Below are positions 46,813-58,143 of a stretch of DNA of 64,000 nucleotides, in pieces. The DNA is from Lentinus brumalis. Its lineage: Eukaryota; Basidiomycota; Agaricomycetes; Polyporales; Polyporaceae. The notes under the pieces are model-generated. The model saw nothing but the letters and a program-made list of their open reading frames with translations. It ran no database searches and was not told the DNA's origin. Location of the stretch: NCBI GenBank assembly GCA_001792895.1, contig MARA01000004.1, positions 1,054,001-1,118,000 on the forward strand, given 5' to 3'. The position numbers and the translations under genes were made by a program. The first letter of the stretch is position 1. Each line of letters starts with the position of its first letter.

Positions 46813-48429
46813 TCATCCGAATCCGCGCGTGCTCTCTGTGGACGACTTCGTCAGCCTCGCTCGGAAGAGACCGTGCCAACAACACTCACAGACTTCTTTG
46901 CTCACATTCATGACGTCGAGCTCGTGGTGCTCGCCAACACTGACACCCGAATCATGTACATGCCACGAGATGACCGCAGGTGACGCACTTCGCGGCGGCG
47001 TATCCAGGGTAGGCGTGTCGATGGCGGAGGGGTCGACCGTCCACTGCAGAGGTATGCTAATGGTCCCCTCATCTTGCTCCATCATCATCTGCCGCATACG
47101 CGCGCGATTGTTGACGAGCATCAGGAGGGTGTTGGTATACACCTTCGTGAGTACGAGAGCCCTGCAGTTGTACGCGTCTGTCAGAACAGTGATCCCAGGA
47201 ATGAGTTCAAGCACCAGTACTGACGGGGTCATGTGCAAGTTGTTATGGCGGAAGGTAGTGAAGAAGACAAGGTCGAGGCATGCGATGGAGGCTGTCAGGG
47301 CGCCAGTCTCCACCGTCAAGCGCATTAGACGTGAGATCAGCGCGTCGGAAGCCATGCCTTGCCGTCCTCTGGACAGCTGAGCGTATCACCGAATGTGGTC
47401 AGGGATAATCTCTGCTGATGCGGGGACTGAACTCACATAGTACACCATACACACCGTGATAACGATGTCGCAAGTGGTGCTACCTACCATCCAGACGATG
47501 TGGCTGGGCATGGTCTTGAGTTGCAAATCGATGGTGGTATCCATCAAGTGCGCCTGTGTGTACATTAGTGTGGGAAGGGAAAGTCGACCATGCGCACTCA
47601 CCGTGACTCCGCTGGCCAGGGCTGCGCAGCCTTGCAGTAGAGAAATCTGTGCGATGCATGCGGATAAGGGGCGGGAATGATGCATCCCAGCGGGCGAGAC
47701 AACTTACCAAGCATATTAGCACGCTGAGCAGCGCAGACCCGCTTAACATGTAGATCCTCCAGGAGAAGTAACATTGCACGGTGGTCGACACTGACAGTAA
47801 TGTTGTCCACGTTTAGAGCGGAGAACACTTGAATGTATGTCGTGGCACTCACCGATGCCGGTGAACACTGGCGAGGTGATCCACAGCCAGTGGGCCCGAT
47901 ACAGTTCCTCCGTGTTGCCCCAGCCGGCACCCAACACTTTGTCGGCGTCGTGACTGGCCATGGCGACTTGAAGGCATTCTATTATGTAGAGCGAGTAAAC
48001 TGTATCACGAACACTTGTCATTAGAGCAGAACGTGCCTCGGGACACACAGGACACTCAACTAAGAACTTTCAAACGAGTGGGATCCCTAGGGAATAGGAG
48101 GTGATAGTGGTCTACGCGAAGCGCAAGTGAGCAAATGAGTACATATGCAGATCGAAACCCAAGTTCGAAAGTTGCACTACTCACATACTTGGACCGTCAA
48201 GATACCAAAGAGGCCGTAGTTGAATAGATGTCCGAAAAGCTGCCGGGTGCGGACGCGAAAGGGGGCAGTCAGGAACGGTTGAGCAGTTGTTATTGGACCT
48301 GATCGTCACACTGACCTGAGGACCAGCCCTGGGAGTTGACGTAACGAAGATTGAGCTCGGAAATTGGGCCAGAAAGAAGTAATTGACTTACAACAGCCCG
48401 ATGTTCGCTGGAACGTCGGCCGCTGGCAT
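46813..48429 (-). CDS. DUF6534-type membrane protein A
   Basis: A fungal multi-span (about seven TM) membrane protein family of unknown function. Minus-strand exons at the 5' end: 48392-48429 (MPAADVPANIGLL), a 13-nt microexon 48316-48328 (AGPQ), 48185-48239 (LFGHLFNYGLFGILTVQV), 48061-48111 (HYHLLFPRDPTRLKVL). Later exons give YSLYIIECLQVAMASHDADK, VQCYFSWRIYMLSG, HIVWMVGSTTCDIVITVCMV, and the family hallmark MRLTVETGALTASIACLDLV followed by LVLTKVYTNTLLMLVNNRAR. The C-terminal cytosolic tail is disordered and ends TRGFG. The frame is open throughout. It has one more intron than the two paralogues at 56.7 and 61 kb. Next to, and on the same strand as, GMC copy A. Confidence 0.82.
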
Positions 48430-49071
48430 ACTCTGTATGCGGCGGTGAGAAGAGATGGCTCGCAAGGAGATGCATGAGCGCGTCCAACGGCGTTGAAAGG
48501 GCGGCCACCGGAAGTTTGGGTCTTGTTTCCTTGAGGCGTGTATTCGATATTGCGGTGTGATGACACGTTGTCGACGGTCGCCGACGACCAAGGCTAACTA
48601 CGAATGCGGCAACAGAAGCGAAACGCTATCCCTGTTTCAGGTCTCCTTCGAGCTAAAAGTTACCGACTCCCTGGTATACGGCCAGGTACTGTGGGGGTCG
48701 GTAGAACTCCCGCCGGGAAGCCACACCTACAGAGCTGTCGGGCCATGTCGGCATGAGGTCGGCTCGGCTTGGCCTTGCACCAACTTGGCAACAACCGTGC
48801 AAAGGCACGTCTTCCGAGTGGTGGTCGAGGTCGTAACTCCGGCTCAGGAATAGCCACAGACATTCCGGCCTCCGGCTTACAGCTTGAGGCTTATTTGACA
48901 AAGACGTGATGACTTTAACAAGCGCACTTCCTTCGGAAACTGAATTCGAGTGGGCAGCACTGATCATAAGGAGAATACGAGACTAGCAACGGACCTACAA
49001 CACCATTTACTAATTGCACATAGCTGCCGCATCCCCGAACTGAAGCTGGGAGTAGGATTCGCTGCTCAGCT
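48430..49071. other. intergenic between GMC-A and DUF6534-A
   Basis: 642 bp containing the GMC-A 3' UTR and the DUF6534-A promoter. No TATA box close to the DUF6534-A ATG. ORFs on both strands lack conserved sequence. Confidence 0.4.
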
Positions 49072-51811
49072 CTACTTGTTGCTCTGCTTGATGATGTCCG
49101 CAGCCTTCTCTGCCACGGCGTACACCGTGGCTTGGATGTGAGCTGCCAGTTCCTGTGGAAAGACATCAGCCCCGTTGTCACGGTCAAATTGATCTAGTAG
49201 GTGTACTGACCATTGGCAGAATGGATGCGTCAACCTATGTGTGTGTTAGCCTTCCACCTCAGGGACTCAGCTAGCAGCAGTGTACGCCACTCACCACTCG
49301 CACGTTCGCCGTCCCATAGACTCTCAGTTCGGGATCCACGACGCCCCCGTCTTCCCTCGGCAGCATCGACGCGGTCCCCAATGGATGGTAAACACATCCA
49401 CAGCCGTTCTTGATGTATTCAACGAGTGCCTCGTCAGACGCGCAGTCTTCGGCTGTGGGGCAATCCGGCCGATGACGGAGTCCTTGATCGGGCTCGTCTC
49501 GTACAGTTTCAGCGCGAACTTGAGAGCCGCGAGCAGCACCTCCATATCGACCGGGTTCGAGAAGTAGTCTGTACAAACAAGCTATGAGCTGGGTCGGGTT
49601 CGTGTTATTGCGCTAGCGAACGTACTGGGGTCTATAGCGGGCGGGGCTTTCGGGTCCTTCGAGGAAATGTGGACCGAACCACGGGATAAGGGGTGCATGA
49701 CGGCACAAAGCATAGAGGAGTAGCGCGACTGCGGCACTGGCTGCAACCCGGAACCGGCGAAGAAGCCGGGGAATGGGATGAGTCTGAGGGGCAAGGACTA
49801 TCAATCCAGTACCACGAGCAAGCTTCGCATGGACGTACTCTGCTTCTCCGGAAGACGGATCATGGAACCAGTCAAGCTGAAGCTGGAGTTGCTTCTTCAG
49901 ACCCTTCGGAGCTGTCTCTACACACTTCAGTGCGGTCTCCTTCCACCTGCGCATCTGCTCTTCGGTCGCAAACGCCTTCGCCGGGAGGAACGACGACAAT
50001 GAGGTCGCGGCAGAGCTCAGGAATCCCTCCCGTGTTTTGCTGATTGATTACACGAAGTCAGATCGCGCATCTCCTGGTCAGTACGAGGGCACATACTACA
50101 GCTCAACTTGCTTGGCCATCCACTCCGGCTCCCGCACCAGGTCAACCGTCTCGTGCTTCGAGTCTATCTCGTAGATGAGATAGACGTATGGATGGTCCTC
50201 TAGATGTGTGTCAATGTGAGTGACGGATTGAAAGTCAGCGGACTGAAGCTCACGAAGGTTCTCTCCGACGGCAGGAAGGTCGACGAGAGTCTCGATGCCA
50301 TGCTTGCCCAGAACCTCCTTATTGCCAATCCCTGTCGCCGGGTCAACACACGTACGCGGACCGTCGAACAATATTAGGTACCTGAGAGTTCAAGGAGCTG
50401 CGGTGACTGGAAGGCACCTGGGTAACAGAAATGATTATTGCATTTCAACGGAGCAGGCCGTTCTTCCACTTACCAGCGCACAATATGACCTCCTTATTCG
50501 CGGAGACGGTATATACCTTGTCAGCGTTCAGGAACTCCACACCAGTAGCGATAAGAGGTGTCGCGTCTTGCCGGAAGAGGATACGTGACGCAATTGATTC
50601 GGTGAGGACGGCCAGGTTCAATCTTCCAGCGTTCGACTCGTAGTACGCCTGCACGAATGTGACTTCATTGCGCTTGCCGCTACGGACGTGTTGTACTCAC
50701 GTTACTCGCATAGCTCCGGGTGGCGTTCCTAGAGTCCACGGAACAGAATAACGTCGAAGTGCCAACGGGATGCCCATTGTCCTGGGAAGTCATATTTAAG
50801 TTGTGTGGTCGAAGTGAGAGAGAGAACAAAGACATACTGGCTCGGGGTTCTTCGGCACACCTAAAGTCTCTAGCGCCTCGACCAACGGACGATGGAGAGC
50901 GTCGAAATGGTTTGAGTAAGCCTTCACAACGGGTCCAGAGGTTCCGTGCATCTGGGCATCGGGGACAGAAAGACCGTAGTCCGCCCCGTGCTTCGGCTCG
51001 ACTGGCAGCGTTGTCTCGCTCTGGTGAGATAAAGATAAGTCGATGTGGCCTGATGAACTGTGTGCGCTGGGAACTCGCCTTCTTGAAATACTTCAGTAGC
51101 TCGTTCCAGTTCCAGCCAGTATTACCCAAGGCTTCTAGGGCTGATACACATGTCAAATGGTGCGAAAGCGAAATGCACGCGACCACACTCACCGTCGTAC
51201 TCCCGAGCGGAAGCGCTACCCAGAGGTTAGTATGAACCAAACCAATCGAAGGCTTCTCTTCTCACCGATGGTAGCCTAAGAAGTTGATCTATATAGCCGC
51301 ACTCGGTCACTCTGCATTTCTGAACTGTCCCTATGAACTCACCATCGAGGACCCACCCAAGCCTTTGCCGCTGAGCGGTGGTCAGCACCAGATGTTACTA
51401 CTTACGTCTCGTTCGACCCTCCCCAGGCTTACCGTGGCTGGTATATCGGCCGATTATTGGCATGCTTCTGGGGAACGGTCATGAAAGCCCAGTCGAAACT
51501 AGGGTTCCCCAATGTGGAACCGGCCATTCCTGCGTATTCAATCCCGAAAAGTTAGCCATGAGCATGTATCATGGTTGTTGCACATACCAGGTATGGTGAC
51601 GCCGGGGGCATCAACGTGTCGTCCGCCAGCTTCAATGACTCCTACAGTGACCGTCGGATCCTCAGTGAGTCTAGCGAAACTGCCGTTCAGCATGGGTTCC
51701 AGCATGACACAAGGATAGTTCTCCTCACCGTGCGGCCAGTGCAAGACCAGCCGTGCCTCCGCCGACGATGATGTAGTCGTAGGTGCGAGCAGCAAAATCC
51801 TCGGGAGTCAT
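49072..51811 (-). CDS. GMC oxidoreductase copy A, with one apparent frameshift near the C-terminus
   Basis: GMC enzymes are FAD-dependent alcohol, aryl-alcohol or sugar oxidoreductases; in wood-decay fungi several supply hydrogen peroxide. Start MTPEDFAARTYDYIIVGGGT with the complete GxGxxG-type FAD motif (GGGTAG). Next are VTVGVIEAGGRHVDAPGV, GMAGSTLGNPSFDWAFMTVP and GKGLGGSSM. Later exons give FEALG-type NTGWNWNELLKYFKK then SETTLPVEPKH (joined over a GC-AG intron), CSVDSRNATRSYA, GAFQSPQLLELS and GIGNKEVLGKHGIETLVDL. The C-terminus has CGCVYHPLGTASMLPREDGG (catalytic His) and HIQATVYAVAEKAADIIK. Near 49455-49462 the frame breaks by one base: SVIGRIAP and TAEDCASDEALVEYIKNGC are in different frames. 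So it is either a recent pseudogene or carries a sequence error. No signal peptide. Substrate unknown. Confidence 0.8.
51021..51078 (-). other. GC-AG intron in GMC-A
   Basis: Between ...ELLKYFKK and SETTLPVEP the only splice that joins both conserved segments in frame uses donor GCGAGT and acceptor CACCAG (58 nt, phase 0). The same non-canonical donor is used at the same place in GMC-B (54517-54570). The available GT donor one base pair downstream gives the wrong phase in both genes. Confidence 0.75.
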
Positions 51812-52566
51812 GATTCGCTAGGTCGAAGAGGTTCGAAGTTCGAAGGAGACGCAGACGTCTGTGGCATCAAGAGCATCCTGTAGAGCGTATTTGTATGCCC
51901 GGCCGTTCCGGTGAACCGTGACCGTCAACCTTCAGCCTCCGACAATCTGAAACCTGGTGCAACACTGCAAGGTGTCGTGACACATCCAGCAAGTCGCGGA
52001 CGGACAAGGAACTCCGAAGTCCGGACACGACATGGAGTCTCTCTGCTGGCTCGCAAACCCTAGCGAGGCCGGGCGCAACATGAGGAGCATGGAGTGATGA
52101 GTCGACGAAGAGTGATCATGACGGCCGTGTTCGAATTTGTTGAACGTGAACGATCGCCAGCGCTGGAGGAGGAGGAGGAGGAGGATCCAGAGGAGGAGAG
52201 ACACCGTGCTCGGCAGAGCCGCGTGGGAGCGGATTCACGCGCCGGTCCCGGGCGGTGGACGGCGACACCGCAGAGATTTACGCCACTGGATTGGAGCGCT
52301 GTAGGTTCTCAAATTCCAAACCCCTGGCAGGCAAGCGTGAAGTGTTCCTACAGTGATAAGTACAGCAATCCGGCAGGCACACGTCGCGTGTTCAAGTTGT
52401 TCCGTCATATCTATAGGGCGCTCGCAGATTTGGAATCGGTACTCTACAGGATGAGACACTGGCACACGTAACCGCTGCGAGGACTGCGTCGTGCGTTGAT
52501 GGAAGAGCTGCTTCCGAAGGTACAACCCAGGATGCAGCGCAGAAGACTCGTCAAGGGAACACATGC
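51812..52566. other. intergenic: GMC-A promoter and GMC-B 3' flank
   Basis: 755 bp. A GGA microsatellite lies at about 52166-52199. The stretch from about 52350 to 52566 has a diverged copy at about 58670-58866 (shared GTACAGCAATCCG and AGAAGACTCGTCAAGGG), marking the 3' flank as part of the duplicated module. A 125-codon plus ORF (52094-52471) contains the microsatellite and is not supported. Confidence 0.5.
52166..52199. repeat. GGA/GAG trinucleotide microsatellite
   Basis: About ten imperfect GGA units in the gap between GMC-A and GMC-B. No gene association is established. Confidence 0.7.
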
Positions 52567-55277
52567 TCACATCTTGCTGCCTTTGATGATGTCAGCCGCT
52601 TTCTCCGCAACCGCATACACCGTGGCTTGGATGTGCGCTGCCAGTTCCTGCAGAGGTAAGAATCCGTCAGACCGGCACCGTGGAGGGCGACTACAGCAGT
52701 ACTCACGAAAGGCAAGATCGACGCATCGACCTGGCGGCTGCGTGTCAGCAAACTGCATTTGCGACGCTGCATGGGTGGTATTGTACTCACAACTCGCACG
52801 TTGCCGGTCCCGTACACTTTGAGCTTCGGGTCCACGACTCCTCCATCCTCCTGTGGCAGCATCGCGGCTGAGCCGAGAGGGTGAAAGATGCATCCGCATC
52901 CGTTCTTGATGTACTCGATGAGGGCTTCGTCAGATGCAGACTCTTCCGCCGTGGGAGCGACCCGCCGGATGACCGCTTCGCGGATAGGACTTGTGTCATA
53001 TAGCTTGAGCGCGAACTTGACGAGGGCGAGCAAGATTTCCAAGTCTACAGGGTTCGAGAAGTAGTCTGGCGCAGATAACGTGAGTAAGGTAGTGATCGCG
53101 TATGCGAGGACACTGGTGAACTGACTTGGGTTTATCGCTGGCGGCGCCTTGGGGTCGGCTGAAGAGATATGGACCGATCCTCGCGAGAACGGGTGCATCG
53201 CGGCACAGACCAAGGACGAGTAACGGGTCTTCGGAGCGGGTGGCACGCCGGAAGGCAGGAAGAGCCCGGGGAATGGGATAACCCTGTAGACACCGTCATT
53301 CAGCTTGGTAGGCGATGGTTACAAATATCGATACTTACTCGCCCTCCCCAGACTCAGGATCACGGAGCCACTTCAGCTGTATTTCCAGCTGTTTCTTCAA
53401 TCCTTGCGGGGCTTCATCCACCGACTGTGCGGCCATCGCCTGCCACTTCGCCATCTGGTCGTCCGTTGCGAACGCCTTCGTCGGAAGGAAAGCGTACAGC
53501 GCTGACAATGCAGACGTGAGGTATCCCTTCTGCGATTTGCTGCAAAACTATCAGCTATGTGGTCGCGCCTTTCGCAATGGGAGGGCGCACTATAACTCCA
53601 GTTGCTGGGCCGCAAGCTCGGGCTCGCGTGAGATGTCGACGGTTTCGTACGTTGGGTCGATCTCGAAGACGACATGGATGTACGGGTGGTCCTCTATTGT
53701 AACAAGTCGATGTCAGAGCTCCGGACGCTCACTGAAATCCCACTCACGGAGATTCTCTCCTACGCTTGGAAGATCGATGAGGGTCTCGATCCCATGCTTG
53801 CTCAAAATGTCCTTGTTGCCGATGCCTAGCGGCTGGTTTGTCAATGCTCTGAGACGATCTGCTCAATCTGCTCACCTGATAGTTCCAGAATCTGTGGAGA
53901 TTGAAAAGCGCCTGCGAAAGCTCAATGTGGACCCAAGCGATCTCGGTTGAATTGCGAGCGCACCTGCAGCCAAGATCACCTCCCCCTTTGTCTTAGCGAC
54001 ATACGTCTTGCCATTGTTCAAAAATTCAACTCCCGTAGCTTTCAGCGGATTGGACCCGGGTTCAAAGAGGATGCGAGAGACGGTCGAGTTGGTCAGGACG
54101 ACAAGGTTCTTCCTATCGGCAATCGCCTCGTAATAAGCCTGTTCAAAGGGTCATCGATGCGCCGTCTCTCTATAGCATGCAAGATGATATCCACGAACTT
54201 TACCGGCGTAGCTTCTAGTGACTGTTCTGGAGTCGACAGAGCAGTAAACAGTCGTTGCACCGACATTGTCGCCCTTGTTCTGAGCAGAGGAGGGGTGTGA
54301 GCGGTTTGACAGACTGCGAAGTGAATAACTTACCGGCTCTGTGTTTCTAGGTACACCCAGCTTCTCGAGCGCGTCGATGAATGGGACATGCAAGGTCGCG
54401 AAATGGGTCGAGTAAGCCTTGACAATGGGACCGGAGTCGCCGTGCCACTGAGGGTCGGGCTTCTCCAGCTGGTATTCCGGCCCAAGGTGCGTCGGCAACG
54501 GCAACGTTGTCTCCGACTGCGGAGCAAGCCATGTTAACGTCGTGGGGGCATAAACCGTTAAACTACTCGCCTTCTTGAAGTACTTGAGGAGCTCTACCCA
54601 GTTCCAGCCGGGGTTGCCCAAGGCTTCCATGGCTGCAGCACGTCATCAACGTATGTCCGCTAAAGCATGAGATGATCCCGCCTACCGTCATATTCATGTG
54701 CTGAGCCTCTGCGACAAGGTAAGCGAGGATATGGAAGAGTTCAAAGCATTCTGACCGATTGAAACCCAGAAGGTTGACCTGGAATGCGGCTTTCGTCAGT
54801 AAATGTATCGGTAAAAACGACTCAGACGGCACTCACAGCCGACGAGCCGCCCAATCCTTTGCCACTTGAAAGCAGTTCAGTCACGCTGAAGCCACTGTGA
54901 GAGCAAACATACCGAGGCTGATAGATCAGGCGATCGTTGGCGTGCTTCTGGGGAACAGACATGAACGCCCAGTCGAACTTTGGGTCTCCTAGAGTGCTGC
55001 CGGCCATTCCTAACGAGCATCAGATAAACCGCCTCAGACGAAGAGAGGAACCTATCGCATACCAGGGACGTTGACGCCATCGACGCTGGCATGCCATTCC
55101 CCAGCTTCAACGACGCCTACGGTCACAGCGGGATCTTCAGACAGTCTGCCATGGATGATATCAGTAAACACATCAAACCTACGAGGACGACGTACCGAGA
55201 GGCCACTACTAAACCAGCAGTTCCTCCCCGACGATGAGGTAGTCAAATATATGAGAAGAGAATTGCTCGGGAGTCAT
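52567..55277 (-). CDS. GMC oxidoreductase copy B, frameshift in the FAD-binding motif
   Basis: Paralogue of copy A (same exon structure). Start MTPEQFSSHIFDYLIV, but the glycine motif is broken: the run at 55227-55230 (cccc on plus) is one base short of an open frame and leads to TAG TAG. Everything downstream is open: SEDPAVTVGVVEAGEWHASV, GMAGSTLGDPKFDWAFMSVP, HANDRLIYQPR, SGKGLGGSSA, NPGWNWVELLKYFKK, KPDPQWHGDSGPIVKAYSTH, CSVDSRTVTRSYA, FQSPQILELSG and GIGNKDILSKHGIETLIDLP. The C-terminal half ends with DYFSNPVDLEILLALVKFAL, NGCGCIFHPLGSAAMLPQED (catalytic His) and AAHIQATVYAVAEKAADIIK. So the catalytic domain is conserved while the very first exon is out of frame. Copy C has the identical lesion. 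It is divergent from DUF6534-B. Confidence 0.78.
54517..54570 (-). other. GC-AG intron in GMC-B
   Basis: Donor GCGAGT, acceptor CCGCAG, 54 nt, phase 0, between YFKK and SETTLPLPTHLG. Same position and donor as the intron at 51021-51078 in GMC-A. Confidence 0.75.
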
Positions 55278-55343
55278 GGTGAAATCGTTCGCGTTGGGTT
55301 GTGTGGATTGAAGGCCTGTCGATACTGCGGGATGGCCCCTGGG

Positions 55344-55350
55344 CTTTTAT
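55344..55350 (-). promoter_or_regulatory. TATA-like box of GMC-B
   Basis: ATAAAAG on the minus strand, 67 nt upstream of the ATG. GMC-C has a related ATAAAG at 59875-59880, 49 nt upstream of its start. Confidence 0.5.
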
Positions 55351-56583
55351 GAGGCGGAAAGGCCACTCGTGAGATGACCGTGGCCACGAAGCAGGCAGCT
55401 GCGACAGCCTTGAGCTTGAGAAGGCTCCCCGAAAGAACACATGGGGAGTTCTGTCCGAGTCGGAGCCTGAGAGCGCAGCGTTTGTTGTGGTTCACTATCA
55501 CCACGGGTTGCAGGGCCCAGAGTTGCAGTCCTGAGCGGCCGGTGCACCTCACACTGGGTTCTTGCGATCCGACCACACCGACGAGCGGTGACCGGGGATT
55601 GTCAGGTGAACGCTGAGCGCTGGACGGTCGTGCTCCGTTGTTGTTTGGGGTGACTACTATTGGACGTTATAATGGGCCGCACGAGGGCCCGAATGCAAGG
55701 CGACGTAGAGCGTCAGCGTCAAGCTGAAGAAGCGAGGCCATGCAGGCAGAGATAGATGAAACGAACCACGAACCAGTACTACTCTTCGCTCCGGTGTGGA
55801 GTCGGGACTACACGAGTGCTGCTCAGCGGGCCAAGTTATATCGAGATGGCGAGATCTATCGAATTACTGGCAGGCATCGCGGACAACATGGTGAGGAGAC
55901 ATGCGCCCTAGAACTGTGAGTGACACCTCGGCCTCCTGTCGGATAGCTGCGCAAAACAATACTCACAGGTCACCGGTCAGTCATGATGCATGCTGTACGA
56001 TGGACCAACTGCGTACAACAGCTGAGCCAGCGAGGAGTCAGTGACTTTGTAGTAAATAAGTACAACATGACTACTTACCATCGAGTGAGATTATCGTGAC
56101 GTCCCATACATGGCATACCACGGCCAGTCGAAATTGAAGACAGCATCATCATGCAGGTGGACACTCGGTGGACGTCGTGGACCCTGGTGGGGTGAACTCT
56201 AATCGTCACCTGGCTCCCACGTGCTGCTTCTCAGCCAATCACAGACTGACCCCCTTCCCGCGAGCGTGAGGACGTTTCCTTTGCGGCTACCAGTCTGTAC
56301 GCCGAACTTCGCTCTTCTCCGCTTTCAGCTCACTACGTTTCGCCGCTGCTGCGTGCCCGCGCAGGGCTGCGTCTAGTCACCGTGCGTCCATCCTGCGAGT
56401 GCACCTGCTTGGTGTCCGCTGGAGCGCGGCTATGCCGAGTTGGCCGATATCCCACTCCAAAAGCAAAAGATGTTCGACAGGACAAGGTGCCTGATGCCCT
56501 TGTGGGTTTGTGGTTTGACTCGCTATCATGGCCTCTTGCCGCTGACGTTGCGCTCACCTTTTGTTCAGATCACTCCCGGCTGC

Positions 56584-56590
56584 TTATAAG
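56584..56590 (+). promoter_or_regulatory. TATA-like box of DUF6534-B
   Basis: TTATAAG, 70 nt upstream of the ATG at 56660. Spacing resembles that of the divergent GMC-B TATA-like box. Confidence 0.45.
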
Positions 56591-56659
56591 GCTGTCAAAT
56601 GGGTGTGGCGCTCTGGTTGCCGACTCACCCTTAACCATCGACACTCTCTTGAAACACTC

Positions 56660-58143
56660 ATGGAGTCCCCCGCAGGTCTTCCTGACAATATTACTTTGCT
56701 GTGAGTGGCCACGCTCGACTATGCAATTAATGCTCAAGTTCCCCGACTCCGCTTCAGAGCTGCTCCCCCGGTGGGTCGCGTTGAATGGACACTCGTCTGT
56801 TCAACGGGAGACGACAACGTACTAACCACGACAACCGATAGCTCTTCGGCCACCTTTTCAATTATGGACTGTTTGGAATACTGGCCGCGCAAGTTTGTCC
56901 GTAATTCTCAGTCCTCTTCCGTGCGACCCTCACTCAGACGTCCTACCGGCACAGACGTCTATTCCCTCTCTTTTCCCACCGACTCCAAGTACTTGAAGGC
57001 ATTCAGTTGAGCTCTGCAATCCTCTTTCCTCTGCTACACTCTGACCACCCCGATCACCACCCAGTTTACGGCTTGTTCGTAGTCGAATGCGTTCAAGTGG
57101 TAATGGCGACGCACGATGCGTACGCAGTCTTCGGAGCTGGCTGGGGGACCTCGTGGCCTTGGACGACACGCACTGGCTGTGGTTTGACATTCCGGTCATG
57201 AGCGGCATCAGTACGACTATCCACATATCTCTACATACTCCGCTGACGAGTCTTCTGCAGTATCTGCCTCAGTCCAGAGTTTCTTCGCATGGCGGATCTA
57301 CATCTTGAGCAGATCCCCTTACCTCGGGATTACCATAGCGCTCGTAAGCCTCGTTTCTCCTCTCCGTCTCGGTCAACCGACTCATGACTACTCGGATGCA
57401 CAGATTGCGCTTATGCAGGGAGCGGGCGGAATGGCTACCGGTATCATGGTGCACACCCTCGCGTTGACTGACTCTGCCATCCAGGCGAGGACGGCTGCGC
57501 CGTGCACTGTCTGGCTTGCGGGAAGCGCCGCCTGCGACGTCACTATCGCCGGCTGCATGTTATATTTCGTGAGTCCCAGCGACGCGCTCTGTCGGGACGC
57601 TGACTGCTAATGCTGACCGCATGCTTCTGACAGCTTTCTCGGAAGAAACATGGGACGGTTACCGATGCAATGCTGTCACGCATCATTCGCCTGACGGTGG
57701 AAACGGGGACGCTCACGGCCTCCGTCGCATGCGTCGATCTCGTCCTGTTCCTGGCGTTCAAGGATAACAACTTGCACTTCGCACCGTGAGTGTTCCCTTC
57801 CACTCCGTGCACGCTACATACACGCTCATCGGATGACGCGTGCAGAGCTCTCACTCTCAGCAAGCTGTACACAAACTCCCTCATGATGCTCTTCAATAAC
57901 CGGGCTCAGCTGCGCAACTTCAGGGGAGGGATTCAGGCAAGCGGCGGCCGGTTCTGGCTCTCGGCCGGCGGGGCCAGCGAGATCGAAACTGGTTGCGAGG
58001 GAAGTGCTAATTCAGGAACTCGTGCAGCTCCCCAAGAGTTTGTGTTAGGGAAGCTTCCTAACGTCGGGGCGCAGCCGGGGGCCGACATCCCTGCCGAAGG
58101 TTTCGACGACCTATCCGACATGCATAAGGTTTCGGCCCCATGA
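56660..58143 (+). CDS. DUF6534-type membrane protein B, with one apparent frameshift
   Basis: Exons at the 5' end: 56660-56700 (MESPAGLPDNITLL), microexon 56758-56770 (AAPP), 56842-56896 (LFGHLFNYGLFGILAAQV), then YSLSFPTDSKYLKAF. The next exon reads VYGLFVVECVQVVMATHDAY and FGAGWG, after which the frame breaks by one base in a GGGGG run (about 57141-57146); DDTHWLWFDIPVMSG continues in another frame. Downstream is open: VQSFFAWRIYILSRSPYLG, IALMQGAGGMATGIMVHTLA, AACDVTIAGCMLYF and RIIRLTVETGTLTASVACVD. It ends SKLYTNSLMMLFNNRAQLRN and a disordered C-terminal tail to 58143. The intact copy C (60958-62411) shows the expected frame here. Function unknown; paired head to head with GMC-B. Confidence 0.78.
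56758..56770 (+). other. 13-nt microexon in DUF6534-B
   Basis: Needed to restore the frame between NITLL and LFGHLFNYG (adds AAPP). Flanked by AG and GTGGGT. Equivalent 13-nt exons exist in copy A (48316-48328) and copy C (61038-61050). Confidence 0.75.

Larger units (their letters stand above)
55278..56659. promoter_or_regulatory. divergent intergenic region of GMC-B (-) and DUF6534-B (+)
   Basis: 1.38 kb. ATAAAAG (55344-55350, minus) is 67 nt upstream of the GMC-B start; TTATAAG (56584-56590, plus) is 70 nt upstream of the DUF6534-B start. The segment around 55705-55735 (AGCGTCAGCGTCAAGCT) recurs at about 60172-60200 in the copy between GMC-C and DUF6534-C. This head-to-head layout suggests shared control of the two genes. 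Confidence 0.55.

Noticed and set aside
52094..52471. 125-codon ORF containing a Glu run
   Set aside because: Driven by the GGA microsatellite; the corresponding frame is not kept in the duplicate region near 58500-58800.
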